A DNA stretch of 64,000 nt from Macrocystis pyrifera (lineage: Eukaryota; Sar; Phaeophyceae; Laminariales; Laminariaceae). Numbering within the stretch: the first letter of the stretch is position 1; each line of letters begins with the position of its first letter. The translations under genes were made by a program, and so were the position numbers. The notes under the pieces are model-generated. The model was given only the letters and a program-made list of their open reading frames with translations, was not told the origin of the DNA and made no database searches. The stretch covers positions 1,860,001-1,924,000 of the forward strand of contig JASSKH010000021.1 in assembly GCA_031763025.1 (NCBI GenBank), in the 5' to 3' direction. Shown here piece after piece: positions 11,834 to 21,660 of this stretch.

Positions 11834-11907
11834 GGGCCGTTTTTAACGACGCATATTTAGCAAAAAACTTGCTAAATTTCCATAATATGGAAATTTTTAC
11901 TTGCTAA
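11834..11907 (+). mobile_element. orphan Harbinger-like terminus
   Basis: TAA followed by GGGCCGTTTTTAACGACGC resembles the terminus of the neighbouring element at 11908, but no partner end was found. It may be an older element into which the 11908-12668 element jumped. The short stretch also contains the inverted repeat AAATTTCCATAATATGGAAATTT. Confidence 0.45.
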
Positions 11908-12668
11908 GGGCCGTTCCTAACGAACCGAAAAGAAATCACGATTCGTGACTTTTAGGCATGCCAAAAGATCACGATCCGTGACATTTCAGTTCTAACGAAA
12001 AAAGCCGAAAAACGTCGCGTTTCGTGATATTTTCAAATAGTTAAAGTTCTGATATTTCAAACCCAACGTTTTTTGGGGGTGTGGAGTGTGGAGCAAACTC
12101 TCGAGAGTGGGGCACGGCCAGGCCGGGCTGGGCCGTCCGCACCTGGCCCAGCCCGTGACATATTCGAATTGCGGGCCGAAGCCTGACCCAGCCTGCGAGA
12201 TTCCAACTTCGCCGGCCGTCGGCCAAGCTCGTTTCGCGAGATTCCATCTCGCAGGCCGTCGGCCCGGCCTGGCCAGTGACATCCCCAGGTCATTTTCGCG
12301 TTTGTCTTCCAGCAGTGGCTCCTCCTCCTGGAAATTTCGAGGCCACAACCTCCTCGTTAGCCCGCGCCCAGCGGTGTCTTTGGGTAGCCACCCGTAGTCC
12401 ACAAGCGGCGTACGAAGCAGAGTCTGCCATGCCCCTATGCCGACCATCGGATACCGTTGGTGCACGTGGGTTGCGTAGTGCCTTGATCAGGCGTATTTTG
12501 AGACACGACAAATGTCACGAATCGTGATTTTGTTTTTTTTAGGGAAAAGCTAAAAAAATTGGCGTCATGAATCGTGATTTTTTTTGTCGTGATTCACGAC
12601 AAAAAAATCACGATTCACGACAAAAATCTCACGAATCGTGATTTTTTTTTGTTCGTTAGGAGTGGCCC
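11908..12668. mobile_element. PIF/Harbinger-like non-autonomous element, nested
   Basis: The ends GGGCCGTTCCTAACGAAC (11908-11925) and the reverse complement of GGGCCACTCCTAACGAAC (to 12668) match at 16 of 18 positions. Weaker similarity continues for about 25 more bases. Both sides carry TAA (11905-11907 and 12669-12671). A 3-base TWA duplication and a GGG/GGC start are the pattern of PIF/Harbinger elements. Repeats of TCACGAATCGTGA type sit near both ends. A GC-rich core (about 12068-12480) differs sharply from the AT-rich ends and looks captured. No transposase is seen. Confidence 0.78.
12513..12650. repeat. TCACGAATCGTGA-type subterminal palindromes
   Basis: At least four copies of a 13-base near-palindrome, TCACGAWTCGTGA or close variants, lie here. 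Others are at about 11935, 11967 and 12016 near the opposite end. The symmetric placement suggests transposase-binding sites of the nested element. Confidence 0.7.
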
Positions 12669-13061
12669 TAATATTATTAACACAAAAGCAAGCCGAAATA
12701 CGAAAATCATCGTTATGAAGATTGAACAATAACAACTCCAACTTCAACGCGAACCACAAAGACCATGCCGTGAGAACGACTGCTGCTGTGGACTACAGCA
12801 GACAAGCTATGATGGCTCTCCTTGTGTGCGAGCTAGATTAGCTAGAGCCATGTCAGGGTATTTCGAAGAACTCGGAACTTCGAAGAAAAAAGTGGATCTC
12901 GGGAGATTATCGGGCGCTTGGGAGGGTTTTCTGTCATATCATATCATATGATATGATATATGATATGATATGATATATCATATCATATCATATATCACTT
13001 TTTTTTTACAAATATATCATATATCATATCAGAGCGTTTTCAGAAGTGATACCGACCTCTA

Positions 13062-13447
13062 GTACGTAGCCTATTGAGTCAATGCTTCGTAAGTTGCGGT
13101 TCCACTAATTACGCCGCATTATGAGTACCGGGATATTTAGATTACCTTTCAGCTGTTCTTGTAGTCGATGAGTTGCAGCCACAAGCCGTCGATAGACGTT
13201 GCTGTAAGAGGCCACCAAGATTGAGGAACTGGAGTGTTTGCACACACCCCACGTTCACTCATCAAACCGCATCGGAACTTACCACAGTTCATCGTCCTTA
13301 GCCTTTATTGCCCTGAAGCGACCTTTTTCAAGAGTCATCCATTCTTCACTTCCTCGATATACAGCGTGTCTGCTCGGTCAGTTGAAAGACTGACAGCGCA
13401 AATCTCTGCAGCCTACTGTGCAGGGGTATCATCGAATATTCTGTACA
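13062..13447 (+). repeat. Copia 3' LTR, right piece
   Basis: It begins with the second GTACGTAG and then follows the 5' LTR (5151 onward) closely to GAATATTCT at 13442. A few bases on, TGTACA could be the true LTR end. Confidence 0.85.
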
Positions 13448-14189
13448 CATTATTAGGGCAACAAGGAGGGACAAGTAAATTGGAGGTACGAGTACATATA
13501 CCGAAACGACCCAATGCTGCAGTGCACAGAGTACAATGGTCAAAGGCATGACAGGCCGCTGTATCCTCTGCCCTGCTGCGCGATAGACTCGTGGTATAAA
13601 CCGAAAGTTGTCGTGTCCTAAAAAAATGCAAAATGATGCTGTACAACAGAAGTTATAGAAAACACAACAAGCAAGCCCGAACTACTGACTGGGTGTGCCC
13701 CACCACCTCAGATTTCAATGCGTTACGCCCAAAATAAACAATGTGTGTACCGGTATTGGTGCTGGTGCTGGCTGCTGCTGCCAACAGTGCTGCTGTAACA
13801 GCAGTAGTAGTTGCGTAGAAATAGCGCAACGACACAAACAGCGACACGCGATAACTATTGTCGTTAATAATACAACAACTGTTTAACAGTACTCGTAGTA
13901 GTAGTGTAAACTGGTAAAAAGCTCCGGAAACGTCAGCGCAAAGGGCATCTATGCTAAAAGTGTGTATGTAGTGTTGCCCTGGTTGCTGAGGTTGGGTGAG
14001 AGAGAGCAATGCAAGAATTGCGCTACGGCATCTGCCAAATGTATATAGCTGTACAAAGGCTCGTTTTTCGTCGTTTCCAAAAGTCGGCTTCTGAAGCCTC
14101 CGAAACAATACGAATAGGAATGACTGCAATGGGAATGGCTCCATAAAAGTTGAGTATCAACTATTATTTATTTTTTTTTTTTCAACTAT
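13448..14189. other. no supported gene; CTG/CAG-rich patches
   Basis: Runs of CTG, CAG and GTA lie at 13755-13815, with a T-rich run near 14170. Open frames here are low-complexity products of these runs. Confidence 0.5.
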
Positions 14190-15268
14190 TAGAGTGTCTG
14201 CGCATAATATTTTTGTTTATCATGGATTTCCGTCGGAAAGGTAATCATAATCGAATGCCTTTAGGCATGCGCATAATCGTAGACGAAAAACAGCTAAATA
14301 TTGGATTCTATGTTTGAAAAAAAAACACTTGCGGCAGCGGCAGCACTTTTTTTGTACCAAACGAGCCGAACACAAGAAGTCGTGCAAGCAGCAGCAGTAC
14401 CCCCACCTGCAGCAGCAGCAGTACCCACCTGCAGCAGCAGCAGCAGCAGCAGCTGCAGGAGCAGTAAGCAGCAGCAAGCACTAACAGGCAGAAGTGCGAT
14501 CTATCTTGCGCTCCTCGACACTCGCTGTGCAAGCAACGCCGCCACAACGAGAAGATCGCCCTCCTTCTTCGTCGTCCTCTCTGGCCGAAAAGGGGTCGAA
14601 GATCAGGGGCGTGGCGGCAAGGGTGCGCGTGCTCGCAGCACCAGCAGCGCCTGCGACAGCTCTTGCAGCAGCGCTTGCTTGAGGCAGCTCTCTCGCTTCC
14701 AGCAGCGCTTGCTCGCAGCAGCGCTTGCTTGAGGCAGCTCTCTCGCTTCCAGCAGCGCTTGCTTGCAGCAGACCTTGCTTGTGTGCAACAGCGCTCGCTT
14801 GCAGCAGCGCTTTTGTTTGCAGCAGCGCCTGCTCACCGCAGTGCTTGCTTATTGCCGCAGTGTTTCCAGCAACAACAGCACTTACTTGCAGCAGCAGCAG
14901 CAGCAGCAGCAGCAGCACCTACCTAATAGTATCTGCTGCTGCAGCAGCAGGCAGCAAAGGCATGCAGCATCAGCAGCAGCAATTCTTCTCGCAAAACTCC
15001 GCCGGTAGCAGACACACGGTCCGAGGGTCCGAGGCCACTCTCGGGGCAAGCTTGGCCAATCCAAAGCGTCCGGAGAGTTTTCGGCCAACATAATGCAGCG
15101 GTCAAATCTCATGTCATACAAATATGGCTCTAGTATAATATGCTATCCAAAAATGCATAACTTCGTCATTTTTCATGCAAATTTGATTAGGATATTTGAT
15201 TAGTCGTCGGTAACGGGGGAATAGATAAGCAAAATTCGTAATCTTCTTTCTTTTGCGCAGACACTCTA
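14190..15268. mobile_element. TIR element carrying expanded CAG/CTG repeats
   Basis: A perfect 15-base inverted repeat, TAGAGTGTCTGCGCA (14190-14204) against its reverse complement (15254-15268), delimits about 1.08 kb. I could not settle a target duplication: TA or ATT are possible and an 8-base one is not present, so the superfamily is open. The interior is mostly CAG/TGC-rich repeat and has no transposase. Confidence 0.65.
14396..14950. repeat. CAG-rich compound repeat with 50-bp units
   Basis: It opens with CAG runs (14396-14470). Next comes a tandem duplication with a 50-base period, in which GCGCTTGCTTGAGGCAGCTC occurs at 14671 and 14721. Degenerate CAGCGCTTGCTTG units continue to about 14930. 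Long alanine-, leucine- or serine-rich frames on either strand come from the repeat. Confidence 0.85.
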
Positions 15269-16838
15269 TTATTATTAATCAGTCGAACTCACAGCTGACG
15301 TATTTCAAAATTTACAAAAAAAAATGTTAAAAAAAAATCCCATTGCTCCCAACAATGGGAATGATATATTTGCTCCAAAAGGCGGCGAGATTGCGATGTC
15401 GGGGTTTCACAAGATGATGAAGGCCTGTTTGGTATTTTTTGGTCTAATGGAGCAGGACTTGCCAGCTCGGGCACAACGGATTGATCGAACAAGCGGCCAG
15501 CTCACGGTGGAACAAGGGTAGTAGATTCTACTCGAACGGACGGCCCTGCTGCGACTTGACCAGCCAATTGGCGAGTTTGTTGTGGCGTCAAGTTTATGGT
15601 ACCTGAGGGTCTGTTGATCACGTGCCGCAACAGAGGGCAGCCGCAAGAATAGCCGGGATCCGGGGACGGCCGCATATTGGGCGGGCCCAACGCGCCACGA
15701 AGCTCAGCGCACACGGACTGGATCTGCTTGGTCTTCGGCTTGACGGGTATGCCAGCTCAATTTAAGCCTTTGGGGGGTACTATATATAAATTTCGATCGC
15801 GACGCTTTGCCTTGAAGATCATGAAAGATGTTGCGACTTATTGATACCTGGTCAGGTCAGCAGTGCACACGGGCAGTCCACGGCAGCAGGCATCTATTAC
15901 AGCAGTAGCTCTTGTACCAGATATGCAGCAGAGTACGCGTGTACCTGGTAGTTTGGCTTTTGGGCATGACGCACCGTTTGTGGGCACGACGTCTGTGCGG
16001 GACTGGGGTGTGTCCGGTACTGCTGTGGACATGACATTGCTCTGTTACATACCTGGTACCTGGTCCTTGGCATGTTGTTCTCGCAAACGAGTCGGTGGTC
16101 AGACAAAGGTGCTGGAGCCCTGATTAGGAAGATCCGAAAAAATCATATAAAATCAAAATTCGGCTGGGAAGCACGACGTATCCCAGCTAAAAATGCACGA
16201 GACGAAGAAGGCGGAAGGCACACACACGAGATGAAGTCAACGTCTAAACTAACCAGCATGGCCGCGGGTATCCGACTACAGCATCATAGTTCCCCCCGTT
16301 CCCACAACCCACCAACTCGTGACTACAGCGGTTGCTGTCTGGAATCCTGCCCGCGCCGCGCGAAACACACGTGTGTAGTCGTGAACAGAGAGGAAGACGC
16401 CTGCTCTTTGGGGTGCTGTCAGAGTGAAGACTCGTGAACATGCAGTGAAAAACGAGGAATCGAACTAAAAAACAGGTACCATGCTTGCCGCGTGGCCTGA
16501 GATGCTCCGGTGCGACGAACCCCTTGTAGGCTAGGAGGAAGCGAACTTTTCTCGGTGGCGCTTTGGCTTACATCACGCCGCAGCAACTGGTTCCTCCCGC
16601 TGTTGGCTGTTGAATACCTGATATATGTGCGAACTTGTTTCTCTGTCCAAATACAATCTGAAACATTCTGGGGCACGATAGTTTGTCGGCCTGCTCTGCG
16701 TGTCTGGTTTTAGGGCCGAAACATTGAAAAATTCTCATTTTGTTGGCTGTTAAAACTTCCATTAAGAGATCGCCAAACTGCTGTATACCAGGTACCCACA
16801 AACAGAATCGTGACTCCTTGATGTATGGTTTGCCTCCT
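15269..16838. other. no supported gene
   Basis: No family is recognised. The word TACCTGGTA and its complement recur (about 15845, 15938, 16049 and 16788). The stretch 16725-16795 resembles 18505-18570 (GGCCGAAA, then TTAAGAGATSGCCA, then CTGTATA), suggesting a small dispersed repeat. Confidence 0.45.
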
Positions 16839-17653
16839 GGGCCGTTTCCTATGTTGTTCGATTTTTGAGCTTCAGATTTTAACCCGATCGTATTTTCAGA
16901 TGTGAAGTTGGCACATCTAGACAGTCTTCCTATGCGGAAAAATCAGATCTATTGTGCGTCAGCAGAGATTCGAGCAAACGCCGAGACCAACTGCTGTTGT
17001 GGTCTAGCGCCGCGAAGAGGCGCGCTGGGTGCGCTGCACTGCGCGTAGGACCCGAGCGTTCGAGCCAAGACTGACTGCCTCTGGTCTGGCGGCGAAGAGA
17101 CTTGGCGAGTGCGCTAGAGTCAACTTGTCTTAGTATTTTGTTTTTCACAATGTGACTGACTGCTGCTGCTGTACAGCAGCGTAGTCTACGAGTACGTATC
17201 CACGGAGAGGTGCACGCCGAGTGTGCGCTTCTCTTGGTCTCTAGGCCCGAGCCCGCGCCCGCTGACTGTAGTCTGGCCACGAAGAGACGCGCCGCCCGCC
17301 GACCGCGCGTCGGGCGCGAAGCAACGTCGTTGTACAGCTGTGTCAACATCCAACTCATCGATCGTTCTGCTGCTGTTTGCTGTCGTGGATAAGATCTTGA
17401 ATTTAGAGAGCATGCCATCTTTCGATTTCAAAATCTGATGACCCAAGTCGTCGGATATGACCCAAGTCGTCGGATTTTGGGACCAAGCCGTCGGATTTTG
17501 GCCCAAAATCCCAAGTCTTGGGTCATCAAATTCTCAAATCGAAAAAAAATCGGTCGGATTTTGCATATTCGGACTGCAGAAGCAGGGCCATTCATTTTTG
17601 ATATCGAAAAATACAAATCTGAAGCTCGAAATCGAACCGCATAGGAAACAGCC
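16839..17653. mobile_element. TIR element with 40-base arms (GGGCCGTTTCC type)
   Basis: The left arm starts GGGCCGTTTCCTATG (16839) and continues to CTTCAGATTT (16880). Its imperfect reverse complement occupies 17615-17653. The arms agree at about 33 of 41 positions. The terminus resembles the Harbinger-like element at 11908. TTA follows the right end but is not matched on the left. The interior holds GC-rich diverged duplicates (about 16980-17110 and 17215-17330) and an inner inverted repeat (17421-17449 against 17514-17546). Confidence 0.65.
17421..17546. repeat. inverted repeat with AAGTCGTCGGAT repeats in the loop
   Basis: The arms around TGATGACCCAAG and CTTGGGTCATCA pair over about 28 bases with a few mismatches. 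The loop carries three imperfect copies of CCAAGYCGTCGGAT. It lies near the right end of the 16839-17653 element. Confidence 0.7.
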
Positions 17654-20600
17654 TTACCGAGTTCAACCTGCGAAACCAAAGGTCGTCACGGCGGATTTAT
17701 CACATACCTGGTACCTGGCATCACTTATCCGGTATTCTACCACTGCAACCAGTACAACGAGTGCCTCGCCCGTACACATCGTATACGAGGTACGTACATA
17801 CCGGACCTCATTTCACATGTCACTGATCTTTGTAGTAGAGTTGTGTACCCTTCCTGGGGAATGACCCCCAGCGATCATGAGGGACGTACGTAGTATCATA
17901 GCTGTGCTGACCGTTGTCAGACAAGACAGTCCGGGAAGACGCGGCGATCGTTAATATTTGTACTCGCGACGAGGGAAACACGTACGCTTCACGCTAGTAG
18001 GGGCGTTGTCCTTAGCAGTCGTATTTTCCTCCTCGCTGCCTGTGTTGCTCTCTTTTCATCTCATCTATCTCTCAGACGGCGACTACCCTCGTCCTTGACG
18101 AGACAAGATATTGTTGCTCAATATTGCAGCTGACAAGAAAGAGCAGAAAGGCTCTGGTGATCGGCTCCATCACAATCCGATCCCATCGGCTCGTGGTGAT
18201 GCCTGTGAGGCACATGAGGGTGTGCAGCGGGACACGGCAAGCAGCACAGGTCCTGTTGCTTGACTGGCATATACATATGGCCCCTCGTTACTGCTGTTTT
18301 CGGCATATTTCGACGCTTTTTGCCTCCCACGATGTGTGGAAACCCATTGCCATGCAAATCTAGCCACCAGTTTGGGACACCGATATTGTCCGAAGATGGA
18401 GCCCTATTTCCGGTTGGATGCCGTCCCGAAACTGATAACCGGAAAAATTAGCCGGAAAAGTAACCAGTTGCGGCTCCATAAGGTTGATAATTGGTTATGC
18501 GGCCCGAAAACGTTCATCTTCGGTTCTCTTTAACCTGCCATAAGAGATGGCCAGTACTGTATAAATACTCTCCCGCCGCTGCGTATCGTTTCTACAAGAT
18601 CTATGACAAAATGTTTTTATTGTACAAGGCTCCTCTTCGGGATGAGGTTGTATTCAGCCCGGGGGATGCTGCAAGTTGAAATGGGGAACGCAGGTTTTCC
18701 TATGTATGTGAGCCTAAGCGAACTTTGCCGGTGTTGCACCGCTGCTGCTGCTGCTGCTGTACCGCTACGACTGTACTGGGCGGGTGCTTTTGACTTTCCG
18801 AGGGAGTGTGGCTTGGAATTGCCCAGCTCGTTGTGTTCAGGATGACATGCCCACCTATGCACACAGACTAATACACACAAGAAGCACCGGATGTAGCTGC
18901 CACGAAACAAATACCTGGGAGTATGGCTACTTCTGTTGTACTTCCGTATGGCTATCACATCGTCAAAAGCTTACGGGGTGGTACTACTTGTTCAGGCACA
19001 CATCAGCAATCAGCAGATAGTATAGCTAAAAATAACAAATGCAACGCTGAGATTTCGCCTCTCTCAAAGAGACTGACTGCTCCTGGTTCCTGTGATTCTG
19101 CTGTAGGATCCTACGATGTCTTGAACCACACGCGCGAGCTCACGCACACGCAGAAGCACCGTTCGTGCCTGTCACAGAGGGAAGAGCTTGAAGTGCGGCT
19201 GATGTACCGCGGCTGCCCGGCCTTGGAGGGCAGCTGTGGGATGTGTTACTTCGAAAACAGAAGAGCAACAGCAGAAGTGAAGACATTTTCAGCTATTAGT
19301 TTGGGGTTTTCGCGGACCTGTTTGGCCCTGGCTGGGCGGAACGGGATCCCGCGATTACTTGCCAGATTTCGCGGCTTTAAGCGCTAGAGCACGCGCCACT
19401 GTGCCCGGCCAGGACCCACACTTGCGCCGTGGTGTACATGCAGGCCCCTTGTGTGCCCCCGCAACCGAGAACGCGAGAAAAGACCCGCGGCCAGAAGCGA
19501 AACACATCGTAGCAATGTGCAAAACAAATGCATAATTCGAAGTATGATACCTACATATATTACAGCAGTAATATGAGTCAAGTAATGTTGAATGTTTGGG
19601 TGGATATACTCGTACGTTCTGCGGTTCACATCTACGTCCGAGCCGTGTACGTACTGCTGCTGTTGCTGCTGCTGATGCTGCTGCTGATGCTGCTGCCACT
19701 GCCACGGAGGATCGCCCAACCATTGAGAGCAGTCACAAATGTTGGATGCGTTTTCTCAAAATGTACGTAGTTCTTTGATTGCGGTGGAGCGGGGGCTATA
19801 GCTGTAAATATACCAAGTAAACCCTCTATTTACGTCAACGACGTACAGTTGACGATATTAGACAGGCGCATCGGCGTGCGCTGTATTTGTGCAAGTGCAT
19901 CATACCTCTACCCCCCGTCCGACATACACGTGATTTGGGGTCGTTACTCTCCCAGACGTGTTATGTGAGATACGCATTCGTCTTCCCCGCGTACGAAACG
20001 GTTTCAATATCTTTACAATACCGTACCGGTACGCACAGGATCATATCGCTGACGTTGAAACATACCCTGCTAGAGAATAAATGGCCCTCCCGCCCCTATG
20101 GTGGTAGGGCCAGATTGAGGAAAGTAGTATTTCGAGAACACGTTAACGGGGCATACGATGTCCTCGCCGGTGAAGAGCAGTGTTTTCCCCGAAGTCTACA
20201 TACGAGGAGCTTGTATGTATTTTTTGGTGCTCGTAAATGCGAATGAAGCCGGAAGTAGCGACCGCATGTAGGTGCCTGCTCGACAACAGCAGGTTGGGTT
20301 GAGGTGGACGTATTGAATCTACAGTAGTACAATTTCGAACATAGGTAAGTACCGTATTACACTCGATACATTCCATCTGATGCCCTAGCTCATTCCCTCT
20401 CATTGCATGGGGTTTCTGTTATACCCTTAAATCCTGAGTCGCGGAGAAGGTAATAACCGTTAGGCTAACGACTCCGGAATCAAAGGGTAAACCTTGTTGA
20501 CAGCCCTAGCACATAGTTTCTAGGGGCATATCCTATCCTTGGTTGTCAAAATTATATTTTCGGCGGAATTGCGAACTCTACATAGGCCGACATGCAGGCA

Positions 20601-21194
20601 TCCGTGCATGAATAATTTGCTTCAATGACAAGATTCCATTTCCTTCGACGCAAATAACATTAAACACTGAACATTGTGGTGGAAGTAATAAGTAAAATAG
20701 GAAGTCCCAATGGGAGCTTGCGCCGAGGCTTTCACTACATGGAAAATCCATAGACAACGGCTGATTCACGTCTGTGCATCAGAATTGCGCCGCATTTTCA
20801 CCTTGTTTCAAAGTCTTTTATTCGTCAGACGCTGCTGCTGTGGGGGTCTACCTAGGCCACCGCGCTTCACACCCTTGCGGTTGTCTCCCAGCGAGCTGAC
20901 TTACCCTCGTGCCCAACCCTCCCTTCTCCTCAAGCTTTCCTCGGTTAACCCGCCTACCCACCAACAGAGAGCCAACTCTTCTCCGAGTTTCTCGCTCTCG
21001 TCTATACAGAATTCGCTATCCGCCAGGGGCCTTGAATATTCGATCGAATTGTGGTGTCTTCGCCGGGAAAAACCGAGATGTGCACGCTTCGACACGGAGG
21101 CATGCTGCGGTAGGTATGCACTTGCAATATCCCCCCAGCTTTCCTATAAGAGGCGCTCTATATCACCCAAGAAAGGGCCGTAAGAAAAACTTGT
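17654..21194. other. no supported gene; trinucleotide tracts
   Basis: The only clear structures are (GCT)n at 18741-18759 and a CTG/TTG/ATG-interrupted CTG tract at 19653-19704. The ATG-started frame at 20710-21183 has a low-complexity composition and resembles no family. Confidence 0.45.
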
Positions 21195-21455
21195 ACTCTT
21201 GAAAAAAACGGATGAGCTATATATCCCATGGCCAATGTTTTATTTTCATCGGAAAATATGATGAAAAACAAACAATATTGTACACCTCGCGGCCAGATCT
21301 CCGATTCCCTCTTCATGATCTAAGTCCTCACTCTTGAAAACCGGATGAGCCATCCCCCGGCCAAGGTTTTATTTCATCGGAAAATATCGTAAAAAACAAA
21401 CAAAATTGTACACCTCGCGGACGGATCTTCGATTCCCTCTTCATGATCTAGGTCT
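21195..21455. repeat. tandem duplication, about 130-bp units
   Basis: Unit 1 (21195-21329) and unit 2 (21330-21455) both run from CTCTTGAAAA through CATCGGAAAATAT and TTGTACACCTCGCGG to CCCTCTTCATGATCTA. They differ by small indels and substitutions, so the duplication is not recent. Confidence 0.85.
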
Positions 21456-21660
21456 TTCAAGGCAGATAGATCATCTATTCCCGATGTTGTATGATCTATT
21501 GTAGCTCCATTTTGCCGGGTGGGAGCCCTCTAATCTGCATGACCTGGCACTCGTTTCCTGTATTGGATCTGCCTTATAAGACAGATCCTGCAAATCCTCT
21601 CATAACGGCAGGCGAGGAGAACTAGATCATCTGGATCATGATCTGTCTATCTGTGCGAGG
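21436..21660 (+). repeat. GATC-rich dispersed repeat, copy 1
   Basis: The copy reads from CATGATCTAGG through CAGATAGATCATC, GCCGGGTGGGAGCC, CATGACCTGGCAC and AGATCCTGCAAATCCTCTC to GATCATGATCTGTC. Related copies are at 25830-25990 (reverse), 31325-31440 and 60140-60345. CAGATAGATCAT-like words near both ends suggest short inverted termini. Confidence 0.75.

Larger units (their letters stand above)
11305..13061. mobile_element. non-autonomous hAT-like element inserted in Copia LTR
   Basis: The ends are a perfect 15-base inverted repeat: TAGAGGTCGGTATCA (11305-11319) and its reverse complement (13047-13061). They are flanked by an exact 8-base direct duplication, GTACGTAG (11297-11304 and 13062-13069). 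The unfilled site is visible in the 5' LTR at 5151-5158. An 8-base duplication and a YARNG-type terminus fit the hAT superfamily. No transposase frame is present. Both subterminal regions are arrays of ATATC/GATAT palindromes (11319-11475 and 12935-13030). The interior carries a second nested element. Confidence 0.88.
5131..13447 (+). mobile_element. decayed Ty1/Copia LTR retrotransposon with nested insertions
   Basis: The element runs from a 5' LTR beginning TGTTAAGATG (5131) to a 3' LTR beginning TGTTGAGAAA (11276) and ending near 13442-13447. The 3' LTR is interrupted at 11305-13061 by a hAT-like element. The 3' LTR is preceded by the purine-rich GAGGGGGAG typical of Copia elements. Domain order on the plus strand is Gag with zinc knuckle, protease, integrase, reverse transcriptase, RNase H, which is the Copia order. 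The two LTRs agree at roughly nine in ten positions by eye, and the coding part has many stops and frame changes, so the insertion is old. The flanks show no convincing target duplication. Confidence 0.9.

Noticed and set aside
14481..14918. Minus-strand frame of 145 codons rich in Leu/Ala/Gln
   Set aside because: It is produced by the CAG/CTG compound repeat inside a TIR element.
16839..17653. Assignment of the 16839 element to Harbinger with a TTA duplication
   Set aside because: TTA is present only on the right side, so the superfamily call is not made for this copy.
20710..21183. ATG-started frame of 157 codons
   Set aside because: Composition is low-complexity Ser/Arg/Pro/Leu with no motif. 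Nothing distinguishes it from chance in GC-rich DNA.
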